Source: Jiangella sp. DSM 45060 (GTDB lineage: Bacteria; Actinomycetota; Actinomycetes; Jiangellales; Jiangellaceae). From it: a stretch of DNA of 64,000 nucleotides. Location: positions 992,001 through 1,056,000 of the forward strand of contig NZ_LT629771.1 in the NCBI RefSeq assembly GCF_900105175.1, in the 5' to 3' direction. Both the position numbers and the translations under genes were made by a program. Below are positions 17,360 through 27,845 of this stretch, one piece after another (the first letter of the stretch is position 1; every line of letters begins with the position of its first letter). The notes beneath the pieces were generated by a model. It saw nothing but the letters and a program-made list of their open reading frames with translations, ran no database searches and was not told the origin of the DNA.

Positions 17360-17703
17360 CTTGACCACCGGCCTGTGCGGGCGTAGCGTCCGCAGAGATG
17401 CGCTGAATCCGGCTCTGACGTGCCACGTCGTGCTCGTTCGGCGCAGTTGGACGTCGCCCCGGACCCCGGCGGCACACGCCGGAGGGCGGGGATGTCGTCG
17501 TGCCCATCCCTCCGCGTGGCGGTCTTGGCTTCGGCCACGATCGCGGGGCGGGCCGCCCACGCCGGCCGCTCGCCGTCGGGCGCATCCGGTCTCGGCCGGG
17601 CAAGGGGGGCGCGCCCGACGGTGGGTGAGCCGGCCGGGCGGCAGCCATCCGCGTGGCGGCAGGGCGGGTGATGGCCGGGGGGGCCGCGAGAAGCGGGGTG
17701 CGC

Positions 17704-17910
17704 ATGGGTGGTGACGTCGGCGCGGCAGCGGACCGCCTGCTGCGGCGGATGCACGCGGCAGGCCTGGAGCTCCGCCTCGTCCTCGACGAACTGGACGACG
17801 ATCCGCTGGCGGGCCCCGTCGCCCGCGCCGTCGTGGAGGTGGACCTGATCGTCCGCGAGCTGCAGGGCCGCGCCCTCTCGCGTGCCGCCGACCCCGTCCC
17901 GGATGCTTGA
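17704..17910 (+). CDS. Small hypothetical protein
   Basis: A possible 68-residue soluble helical protein (MGGDVGAAADRLLRRMHAAG...), rich in Leu/Asp/Arg with heptad-like spacing. ATG 17704 has a purine-rich gagaagcgggg upstream; GTG 17698 is an alternative. I do not recognise it. Support is limited to codon periodicity and absence of a better opposite-strand candidate. Its final 15 codons and stop region look like a degenerate copy of the 68-bp repeat that follows. Confidence 0.45.
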   Translation: MGGDVGAAADRLLRRMHAAGLELRLVLDELDDDPLAGPVARAVVEVDLIVRELQGRALSRAADPVPDA

Positions 17911-18113
17911 CCGTGCGGGCGGTTGTGGGCCCCGCCCTCGCGCGCCGCGGCCCCGCCGAGCCCGCGCCGGACGGCTGACCGTGCGGACGGTTGTGGGCCC
18001 CGCCCTCGCGCGCCGCGGCCACGCCGAGCCCGCGCCGGACGGCTGACCGTGCGGGCGGTTGTGGGCCCCGCCCTCGCGCGCCGCGGCCCCGCCGAGCCCG
18101 CGCCGGACGGCTG
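17911..18113 (+). repeat. Three tandem 68-bp repeats
   Basis: Units 17911-17978, 17979-18046 and 18047-18113 are nearly identical (one or two changes each), each beginning ccgtgcgg and ending acggctg. A degenerate fourth copy overlaps the tail of the preceding small ORF (about 17866-17910). The rest of the gap, to 18299, holds nothing else I can support. Confidence 0.9.
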
Positions 18114-18299
18114 CCCACGTCGGCCCATGCCCCTGACCAGGCACGTCGCGCCGCAGAGCCGGCGTTCGGCCGACGTTGTCGGTGCCCGCCCGTAGGGTGG
18201 GCCCCACCCGGGCCGGGAGGGCCATCGGCACGGATCACCGCGGCGCTTCCTCCATCGCGGCGCCGCAGACGACGGCCGTCCCCCATCGCCTAGGGTTCT

Positions 18300-19328
18300 G
18301 TGTTCGTGAGCGACTACGTGTGGGCGCCGGCGACGGCGACGGGCATCGGTTCACTGCCGTTCCCGGACCGCGACGAGGCCGCGCGCGTCGTCGTCGGCGA
18401 GCTGCCCGACTTCCCGCACCTGGCCGAGCTGCCCGCCCGCGGCGCCGGCGCCGACATGATCGGCCGCGCCGCGTCGCTGCTGGTCGACCTGCACGTCGAC
18501 CTCCAGCCGTCCGGCTGGCGGCTGGTCGCGCGGCCGGGCGCCGACGAGCAGCGGGCGGCGTCGTTCCTGGGCGCCGACCTCGACGCGCTGGAGATCGCCG
18601 CGTACGGCTACGAGGGCCCGCTGAAGGTGCAGGTCGCGGGGCCGCTGACGCTGGCGGCGTCGGTCGAGCACCACCGCGGCGGCGCGCTCGTCGGCGACTC
18701 CGGGGCACGGCGCGACCTCGCGGCCTCGCTGGCCGAGGGCGTGTCCGCGTTCGTGGCCGACGCCACGCGGCGGGTGCCGGGCGCTTCCGTCGTCCTGCAG
18801 CTGGACGAGCCGTCGCTGCCCGCCGTGCTCGCCGGGGCGATCCCGACGGCGAGCGGGTTCGGCCGGCTCCGCGCGGTCGACGTGGCCGAGGCGTCCGCGC
18901 TGGTCGGTGCGGTGGTCTCGCGGGTGGACGGGCCGGTCGTCGTGCACTGCTGCGCGCCGTCGGTTCCGGTCGACGTCGTGCGCTCGGCCGGGGCGGTCGC
19001 GGTGTCGCTGGACGTGTCGCTGCTGGCCGGCGCGCCGGCGGCGGAGTTGGACGCGCTGGCCGCGGCGGTCGACGCGGGCCTCGCGGTGTGGCCCGGCGTG
19101 GTGCCGTCGCTGCGCCCGTCCACCCCGCCGTCCGACCGCGAGCTCGCCCAGCGCGTCGTCGGGCTCTGGCGCCGCCTCGACCAGGACCCCGCGGCCATGG
19201 CCGCCCGCACCGTCGTCACCCCGTCCTGCGGCCTCGCCGGCGCCGATCCCGCCTGGGCCCGCCGCGCCTACACCCTCGCCCGCACGACGGCGCGCGCCTT
19301 CGCCGACCTCGTCGCCGAGACGTCTTAG
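18300..19328 (+). CDS. MetE-like (cobalamin-independent methionine synthase C-terminal domain) protein
   Basis: A 342-residue protein of the UROD/MetE-like fold, matching only the C-terminal catalytic half of MetE. It begins with TGIGSLPFPD, and has QLDEPSLPAV near residue 160 and VHCCAPSVPVD near residue 215, where the zinc-binding His-x-Cys of MetE would lie; a second Cys is in VVTPSCGLAG. It could transfer a methyl group, but the substrate is unknown. Start is either GTG 18300 or GTG 18306; a TAGGGT -10 (18291-18296) sits just upstream. In mycobacteria the homologue Rv3015c lies beside ligA, as here apart from the inserted AbiE pair. Confidence 0.8.
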   Translation: MFVSDYVWAPATATGIGSLPFPDRDEAARVVVGELPDFPHLAELPARGAGADMIGRAASLLVDLHVDLQPSGWRLVARPGADEQRAASFLGADLDALEIAAYGYEGPLKVQVAGPLTLAASVEHHRGGALVGDSGARRDLAASLAEGVSAFVADATRRVPGASVVLQLDEPSLPAVLAGAIPTASGFGRLRAVDVAEASALVGAVVSRVDGPVVVHCCAPSVPVDVVRSAGAVAVSLDVSLLAGAPAAELDALAAAVDAGLAVWPGVVPSLRPSTPPSDRELAQRVVGLWRRLDQDPAAMAARTVVTPSCGLAGADPAWARRAYTLARTTARAFADLVAETS

Positions 19329-20137
19329 ATCGGCTGCTCGACTCCCGCGCGGAAGGCGTCGAGTAGCTCTGCGTTCGCGTCCCGGTCACCGGGCATGTCG
19401 TCGGCGAGTCCGCTCGTGTCGCTCGTCGTCGCCGTCAACAAGTCGCCGAAATGGGCGAGCGCCGATGGCGGCAGCATCCGCCTGACATCGGCGCCCAGCA
19501 GCATCGCTCCGGCGATTTCCAGGTCGTAGTCGGCGCGCTCCAGCATGGGGACGCCGTCGCCCACGTAGAGGCGATCGACGTTGCAATCCGGTCCGTACGA
19601 CTTCAGGATCAGCTGGAGGTCGGCGCTGTCGTGTCGCGGCTTCTCGAAGTGGCGTTCCTCCCATGCGGTCAGCTTGAGAACCGCCTGAGCCGGCAGCGAC
19701 GCGACCCGGACGACGAGGTCTGGGGCGAGCCGGATCTCTTCGGCGGTCGTCAGGGCCTCGGCAAGACCGAACGCCGACATGACCGAGTCCTCGGCGGGCG
19801 GCCAGGCGATGGTGCGGTCCACACGTTCCACGCCGCCGAACGGAACCAAGTCGACAGTCATCTCGGCCACGGTGACGCGATGTTCCGGACTGCCGCTGGC
19901 ATGCGGAAACGTCGAGCGCAGGGTTTCGAATGCGCTCCAGTCCGCCACCGCGACCGCGACGTCGAGGTCCGTCGTCAGCCGGCGGATCTGCACGCCATGC
20001 ACGGCGTGCAGCAGGACGTCTCGTGCGGCCGCGCCGACGACCAAGTACGGCGATCCGGCGGCCTCGGCGCGCCGGTCGATGATCCGAAGCGGCTCGACGA
20101 GGTGCGCGATCTTGTCATGCCCGGTCAGGTCGATCAA
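19325..20137 (-). CDS. AbiEii-type nucleotidyltransferase toxin
   Basis: A 270-residue protein of the AbiEii/AbiGii nucleotidyltransferase class. The nucleotidyltransferase motif is VVGAAARD followed by TTDLDVAV (about residues 32-60), with the two catalytic Asp residues; the usual Gly-Gly/Ser appears as Gly-Ala. A later KLTAWEER...KPRHDSADL block (about residues 155-180) matches the conserved Lys/Asp motif. Such toxins modify tRNA acceptor ends or similar targets to block growth, often in phage defence. The start is TTG 20137. It overlaps the upstream AbiEi-type gene by 23 bp and converges on the MetE-like gene with overlapping stops. Confidence 0.8.
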   Translation of the reverse strand: MIDLTGHDKIAHLVEPLRIIDRRAEAAGSPYLVVGAAARDVLLHAVHGVQIRRLTTDLDVAVAVADWSAFETLRSTFPHASGSPEHRVTVAEMTVDLVPFGGVERVDRTIAWPPAEDSVMSAFGLAEALTTAEEIRLAPDLVVRVASLPAQAVLKLTAWEERHFEKPRHDSADLQLILKSYGPDCNVDRLYVGDGVPMLERADYDLEIAGAMLLGADVRRMLPPSALAHFGDLLTATTSDTSGLADDMPGDRDANAELLDAFRAGVEQPI

Positions 20138-21131
20138 GGTACGTCTCTCGAATCCGTTCGGCAGCCTGCGCGCTTCGCGCGTCGCCTGCAGCGATCAGGT
20201 CGGCATAGATCAAGGGCGCGGGGACGACGGCGGGGTTGGGTGTGGGCAACCCGCCGGTCCAGAACTGGTTACGGACGTCGACGTTGCCCGCTGGATGACG
20301 ACGCAGACGCGCGTTCATGATCAGGTCTCGCGGCATGGAGACGGCGTAGATCGTGGTGGTCTCGGGCCGCAACTCGTGCGTCAGCATCGACGCGGCGGTC
20401 TCGCCGCCCCAAGTGACTCCGTAGCGGGTGGGGTCGATCGACTGCCACCACAGGGGATCGTCCGCTTGGAACCGATCAGTGAACAGCTTGGGCCGGAGGG
20501 TTTGCGAATAAGCCTCAGTCCAAGAGACGAGTAGCCGGTTCAGCCGTTGCATGGACCGGTTCTCCTCGGGCCCGATGACATAGCCGAGGTCACGCAGATC
20601 CTGGATCACCGGTGTGACGGCTCCGAGCGAGGTTCCGGCCAAAAGAGCGATGAGTCGGTACGGCTGACGGATGAGCTCCGGATCCGCCAGGAGGGTGAAG
20701 ACCACCTGCAGGCCGACGCGCCGGAAGGCTCGGCCGGGCCGTTCGCCTACCGCTCGTTCTGGCCGCGGTCGGCCGACGACCCAGAGGACGACACCGTCCT
20801 GCCGCACGTACATGTTGCCTGCGGCGTCGAGAAACTGTGCCCCCTGCTCGCGGAGCCGATCAGCGACTGTCGGCGACACGTAGTCGGTGACCACGACTCC
20901 GTCACCGTCGGGCCTGATCTCCCGCAGGACCTTGGCGATGAGGGCTGCCGCGGAGGCGGTGGCCGGCTTGAGCCATGCATGGAGAACGTGCGACCGGCCG
21001 TCTACGGTGAGGGTGACGAGAGCATCGGCATCCTGCTCCACATGGAGGTGCGCGGTTGCCTGCAGGCCGAGCTCGTCGAGGCGAGCGACCACCTCGTCCA
21101 GGAGGTCGCGTCTGAGCTGTTGATCGGCCAT
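20115..21131 (-). CDS. AbiEi-type antitoxin / transcriptional repressor
   Basis: A 338-residue protein resembling the type IV AbiEi antitoxin family. A central winged helix-turn-helix (about residues 150-200, with PYRLIALLAGTSLGAVTPVI) follows an N-terminal domain, and the C-terminal part has WGGETAASMLTHEL, typical of the antitoxin half. It probably neutralises the nucleotidyltransferase indirectly and represses the operon. TAGAAT on the minus strand is exactly six bases before the ATG (leaderless). A symmetric four-half-site operator covers the promoter. The operon lies between metE-like and ligA, an insertion relative to the mycobacterial order, in AT-richer DNA. Confidence 0.8.
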   Translation of the reverse strand: MADQQLRRDLLDEVVARLDELGLQATAHLHVEQDADALVTLTVDGRSHVLHAWLKPATASAAALIAKVLREIRPDGDGVVVTDYVSPTVADRLREQGAQFLDAAGNMYVRQDGVVLWVVGRPRPERAVGERPGRAFRRVGLQVVFTLLADPELIRQPYRLIALLAGTSLGAVTPVIQDLRDLGYVIGPEENRSMQRLNRLLVSWTEAYSQTLRPKLFTDRFQADDPLWWQSIDPTRYGVTWGGETAASMLTHELRPETTTIYAVSMPRDLIMNARLRRHPAGNVDVRNQFWTGGLPTPNPAVVPAPLIYADLIAAGDARSAQAAERIRETYLDRPDRA

Positions 21132-21132
21132 G

Positions 21133-23483
<2,351 letters not shown>

Positions 23484-23494
23484 GACGAGACGCG

Positions 23495-23524
23495 CGAAGG
23501 GTCCGGCGAATGCCAGACCCTTCG
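23495..23524 (+). terminator. Hairpin after ligA
   Basis: CGAAGGGTC (23495-23503) pairs with GACCCTTCG (23516-23524) across a 12-nt loop, 12 bp after the ligA stop. The remaining 527 bp to 24051 hold no gene I can support. Confidence 0.65.
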
Positions 23525-24051
23525 TGTCCAGGAAGACTCGTCCGCGGCCCGGAGGCGCGACACGAGCTGCTCCGTGGAACCGGAGATCGGAGTCCTCTAC
23601 GCCCGGGCCGAGAACCGGCCCGCGACCGCGGCGTAGGCCTGCAGTCGCAACTTGGCGAGGTACCGGCCTGGATGGAGCCGGCTGAGGTGTCTCCGTCCGT
23701 GCTGACGACTCATGAGGGGTCCTCTCGCTACTGACGAGGTTCCACAGGGCCGTCGTACGACCGCTCGGGAACCAGGCGATGTGCCGGTGCCCCGAGCGGG
23801 ACTCCAGTGTTCAGTTGTCCCTCCATGATCGTTCCGTCCTGCTGGACGGTCAAGGGGGTTCCCCGTATGCGTCGTTTACCCCGTTTCACCTGCGGATTCA
23901 CGGTCACGAAAAAAGTCGGTGCCGGGGTCTGGCGCGAGGGGCGTCCGCTCATGCATTCTTGCGTCGACAAGGCACATCTCGCCGCAGAAACACCCGGTGG
24001 TCACCCCATCGTCAGTGCCACCTCTGCGCCCGTCCCCGGAGTGAGGTTCCC

Positions 24052-25158
24052 ATGACCTCTTTCGCTGAGCATGTGGCTCCAGCGGCGGAGCTCTTCCCGG
24101 TCGTGGCCCCGTGGCCGCGCCGGCTCGGAGCGGCCAAGACCTCCTACATCACCCGGCACGTCATCGATCTCGTGCCGTCCGGCGACGAGCTGATGCTGGC
24201 GCCGGCGACCATCCCGGCGGCCGGCGACGTGATCCTCGCGCGGGTCGAGTCGATCGGCGCCCACGACTGGATCGAACGTCCCGACGGCCGCAAGGCGCGG
24301 CTGTTCGCGGGCGACGAGATCATCGTCGCGTACGGCGCCCGGTACGCCACCGAGGCCTACGAGGCCGTCGTCCCGGACGACCTCGGCCCGTGCGACCTCG
24401 TCGCGGCGGGCGGCATGGCCGGTCGCGTCGTCGGAGCGTACGCCGGCATGGCGGCGCCGACCCGCATCGTGCCGATCGGCCAGCTGGCGGGGCCCGACGG
24501 ACGCGGCCTGACGGTGCGCTCGGGTGCGCCGATCCCGCTGCTGCCGGCGCCGCCGCCGCTGCACCCGCCGGTCATCGCCGTCGTCGGGGCCTCGATGAAC
24601 GCCGGCAAGACGACGTCGGCCGCGTCGCTGGTGCGGGGCATCACGCGGTCCGGGCGGCGGGTCGGCGCGGCGAAGGTCACGGGGACCGGCGCCGGCAACG
24701 ACCGCTGGCACCTCGTCGACGCCGGGGGCGCGCCGGTGCTCGACTTCACCGACGCCGGGTTCCCGTCGACCCACCTCGTGGCGCCCGACGATCTGGTCGC
24801 GACGTACTTCGGCCTGCTCTCCGCGGTGGCGGCGGCCGAACCCGACATGGTGGTCATCGAGATCGCCGACGGCGTCGCACACGGAGAGACCGCGCGGCTG
24901 CTCGCCGACCCCGCCGTCCAGGCGACCCTCAGCGGTGTCCTCTTCGCGGCCGGCGACGCGCTCGGCGCCCTCTCGGGGGTGAACCTGCTGCGCTCGTGGC
25001 ACCTCCACGTCGCCGCCGTCACGGGCAAGGTCACGTCGTCGCCGCTGGCCGCCCGCGAAGCGGCCGCTCTGGTCGACGTCCCCGTCGTCAGCACGCACGA
25101 GCTCATGGAGCCGTCCGTCGCCGCGGCGCTCGTGTCATTCGATTCCGAAGCGGCCTGA
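24052..25158 (+). CDS. P-loop NTPase of unknown function
   Basis: A 368-residue cytoplasmic protein. A P-loop GASMNAGKTTSA lies near residue 183; an ADGVAHGET block near residue 270 could be the Walker B/switch region. The N-terminal 170 residues form a beta-rich domain (LVPSGDELMLAPATIPAAGD; later EIIVAYGARYATEAYE). The P-loop half resembles dethiobiotin synthase or the DUF1611/MobB-type group, but I do not recognise the whole. ATG 24052 has gtgagg upstream. The gene stands between ligA and the secreted ThuA fusion, separated from the latter by a strong terminator, so it is probably monocistronic. Confidence 0.7.
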   Translation: MTSFAEHVAPAAELFPVVAPWPRRLGAAKTSYITRHVIDLVPSGDELMLAPATIPAAGDVILARVESIGAHDWIERPDGRKARLFAGDEIIVAYGARYATEAYEAVVPDDLGPCDLVAAGGMAGRVVGAYAGMAAPTRIVPIGQLAGPDGRGLTVRSGAPIPLLPAPPPLHPPVIAVVGASMNAGKTTSAASLVRGITRSGRRVGAAKVTGTGAGNDRWHLVDAGGAPVLDFTDAGFPSTHLVAPDDLVATYFGLLSAVAAAEPDMVVIEIADGVAHGETARLLADPAVQATLSGVLFAAGDALGALSGVNLLRSWHLHVAAVTGKVTSSPLAAREAAALVDVPVVSTHELMEPSVAAALVSFDSEAA

Positions 25159-25222
25159 CGCAATCCCCGTGGCCGGTTCCGCCGTATATCAGGCAGGCAA
25201 GACAACTCCACAAGGGCCGAGA

Positions 25223-25247
25223 CCCCCGGGGCCCGATGCCCCGGGGG
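25223..25247 (+). terminator. Perfect 10-bp hairpin
   Basis: Arms 25223-25232 and 25238-25247 (CCCCCGGGGC / GCCCCGGGGG) are a perfect inverted repeat with a five-base loop, 65 bp after the P-loop gene. Confidence 0.65.
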
Positions 25248-25289
25248 CCAGGAGCGCGTGTTCTCCGATCACCGACGAAGGAGACAGCG

Positions 25290-27809
25290 GTGAAACACGT
25301 CACCTGGCGCCTGCGCGACGCGCGCACCCGCGCGGTCGCGCTCATGGCGGCCGGAGCCTTGACACTTCCCGTCGCCGCGGCGACCACCTCGACCGCGCGA
25401 GTGGCCGAGCCCCAGCAAGACGACGACTACTCGGTCCTGGTCGTGGGCCGGACCCTCGGCTTCCGGCACGGCAGCATCGTGCCGGGCACGACGGCGATCA
25501 TCGAGCTCGGCGAGGAGAACGGCTTCGACGTCGAGGTCTGGGATCCGGCCCAGCCGACGCGCACCCTGCCGAGCACGCCGTTCACCTCGGCGGCCGACCT
25601 GGCTCGATACGACGCCATCGTCTTCCTGTCGCCCGTCGACGGCACCAACAACCCGGCCAACGCGCCGCTGCTGAACGACACCGAGTTCGCGGCGTTCCAG
25701 GGCTACATCCGCAACGGCGGCGGCTTCGCCGGCATCCACGCGGCGACCGACACCATGCACAACCGGCCGTGGTACGGCCAGCTCGTCGGCGCGTACTTCC
25801 GCAACCACCCGGCGAACCAGGACGCGAAGCTCGTCGTCGCCGACCGCTCCCACCCGTCGACGGCGCACCTGGAGACCGTCTGGAACCGCCACGACGAGTG
25901 GTACAACTTCACCGCCAACCCGCGCGGCAATGTCCACGTGCTGCTCACCATCGACGAGAAGTCGTACAACCCGGGCAGCGGCACCATGGGCACCGACCAC
26001 CCGATGGCCTGGTGTCACGCGTTCGAGGGCGGCCGGTCCTGGTACACCGCGCTGGGCCACACCAACCAGTCGTACACCGAGCCGGCGTTCCTGCAGCACA
26101 TCCTCGGCGGCATCGAGTGGGCGGCCGGCGCGGCCGGCGGCGACTGCGGCGGGACCGACTGGGAGCACTTCGAGAAGGTCACGATCGACGCCGACACCCG
26201 GTTCCCGAGCGAGCTGGACATCGCCGACGACGGACGGGTGTTCTTCATCGAGATGGGCGAGCGGCGCCAGGCGTCGACCCCGGCGAACCTCAAGGTCATC
26301 GACCCGGCGACGCAGACCACCAGCGTCGTCGACACGCTCGACGTCTACACCGGGATCGCGACCGGCAACGCCCAGGAGGACGGGCTGCTCGGGCTGGCGC
26401 TGGACCCGGCGTTCGAGAGCAACAACCGGCTGTACCTGTACCGGTCGGTGCCCGGCTCGGTGACCTGCCCGCCGTCAGACGTCCCCGGCGGAAGCTGCGG
26501 CGTCAACCGGCTGTCGCGGTTCACGTTCGGCGCGGACGGGCTGACCGACGAGAAGGTCGTGCTCGACGTCACGGTGCAGCGCGAGCAGTGCTGCCACGAG
26601 GCCGGCTCGCTGGAGTTCGACCGCTTCGGCAACCTCTACATCTCCACCGGCGACGACACGAACCCGTTCGAGTCGCAGGGCTACACCCCGATCGACGAGC
26701 GGCCCGGACGGCAGCCGTTCGACGCCCAGCGCTCGTCGGCCAACACGAACGACCTGCGGGGGAAGATCCTGCGGATCACGCCGACGCCCGCCGGTGGCTA
26801 CACGATTCCGGACGGGAACCTGTTCGCGCCGGGGACGGCGGGCACGCGGCCGGAGATCTTCGCGATGGGCTTCCGCAACCCGTACCGGATCGAGTCCGAC
26901 CCGTCGACGGGGACCCTGTACGTCGCCGACTACGGGCCGGACGCCGGCGGGCCGAACGCCGACCGCGGCCCCGAGGGCCGGGTGACGTGGAACGTCGTCG
27001 ACGAGCCCGGCAACTACGGCTGGCCGTACTGCCACGGCGGCGCCGCCTACCGTGACTGGGCGTTCCCGAGCGGCCCGGCCGGCGCGACGTTCGACTGCGC
27101 CAACCCGGTCAACGAGTCGCCGAACAACACCGGACTGAGCGCGCTGCCGCCCGTCGTCGCACCGGAGATCTTCTATGGCCGGCTGCCGTTCGCGAGCGGC
27201 GGGGCGAACGTGCCCGACATCGGCACCGGCGGCGCGCCCACGGCCGGGCCCATCTTCCGCTACGACCCCGCGCTGGACTCGTTGACCAGCCGGCAGTGGC
27301 CGGAGTCGTACGACGGTCAGGCGTTCTTCGGCGAGTGGGGGCGGACGAACAACAACTTGTACACGTTCGTCCTGGACGACCAGCAGCAGGTGCAGGAGAT
27401 CAACCCGCTCTTCCACGGCGTCTTCAACCCGTGGACGCGGCCGCACGACATGGTGTTCGGTTCCGACGGCGCCCTCTACGTGATCCAATGGGGGCACACG
27501 TTCGGGACGACCGGCGTCTCGACGATCCAGCGGGTGGACTACACCGGCGGCCCGGCCTGTGACGAGCGGGACGTCGGCGCCAGCACGGTCGTGATCGGCG
27601 GGGACGACACCGGCGTGCCTAACCGGGTCGGCGGAGCGAGCTGCTCGATCAACCAGCTGATCGACGACGACCCGGACTCTTGGCCCAGCCACGGCGCCTT
27701 CGTTCGACACGTCGAGGAGGCCGCGAACTACTTCCTCGCGCGCGGCCTGATCACCGAGCGGCAGAAGGGCACGATCGTCCGCGTCGCCGCGACGTCCGAC
27801 ATCGGCTGA
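25290..27809 (+). CDS. Secreted ThuA / glucose-sorbosone dehydrogenase fusion protein
   Basis: An 839-residue exported protein. Residues 1-42 are a signal peptide; about 45-280 match the ThuA trehalose-utilisation fold (GFRHGSIVPG, GGFAGIHAATDT, WYNFTANPRGNVHVL). About 295-760 form a glucose/sorbosone dehydrogenase six-bladed propeller (ISTGDDTN, GMGFRNPYR-like AMGFRNPYR, DYGPDAGGP, DEPGNYGWPYCHGG, RPHDMVFGSDGALY). The last 75 residues are a Cys-containing helical module with NRVGGASCSINQLI. It probably oxidises a sugar outside the cell with PQQ or a similar cofactor. The start is GTG 25290 with aaggag upstream. No carbohydrate transport genes lie nearby. Confidence 0.85.
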   Translation: MKHVTWRLRDARTRAVALMAAGALTLPVAAATTSTARVAEPQQDDDYSVLVVGRTLGFRHGSIVPGTTAIIELGEENGFDVEVWDPAQPTRTLPSTPFTSAADLARYDAIVFLSPVDGTNNPANAPLLNDTEFAAFQGYIRNGGGFAGIHAATDTMHNRPWYGQLVGAYFRNHPANQDAKLVVADRSHPSTAHLETVWNRHDEWYNFTANPRGNVHVLLTIDEKSYNPGSGTMGTDHPMAWCHAFEGGRSWYTALGHTNQSYTEPAFLQHILGGIEWAAGAAGGDCGGTDWEHFEKVTIDADTRFPSELDIADDGRVFFIEMGERRQASTPANLKVIDPATQTTSVVDTLDVYTGIATGNAQEDGLLGLALDPAFESNNRLYLYRSVPGSVTCPPSDVPGGSCGVNRLSRFTFGADGLTDEKVVLDVTVQREQCCHEAGSLEFDRFGNLYISTGDDTNPFESQGYTPIDERPGRQPFDAQRSSANTNDLRGKILRITPTPAGGYTIPDGNLFAPGTAGTRPEIFAMGFRNPYRIESDPSTGTLYVADYGPDAGGPNADRGPEGRVTWNVVDEPGNYGWPYCHGGAAYRDWAFPSGPAGATFDCANPVNESPNNTGLSALPPVVAPEIFYGRLPFASGGANVPDIGTGGAPTAGPIFRYDPALDSLTSRQWPESYDGQAFFGEWGRTNNNLYTFVLDDQQQVQEINPLFHGVFNPWTRPHDMVFGSDGALYVIQWGHTFGTTGVSTIQRVDYTGGPACDERDVGASTVVIGGDDTGVPNRVGGASCSINQLIDDDPDSWPSHGAFVRHVEEAANYFLARGLITERQKGTIVRVAATSDIG

Positions 27810-27845
27810 GTGTGGACGCCCGCCGCCCCGTTCTGGGGCGGCGGG

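Noticed and set aside
17305-18286. Minus-strand Arg/Pro-rich frames in the 17.3-18.3 kb gap
   Set aside because: They are produced by the 68-bp repeats and GC bias; no start site, ribosome site or known domain.
23525-24051. Short ORFs after ligA (e.g. a frame starting near 23807)
   Set aside because: No ribosome site, atypical composition and no recognisable domain.
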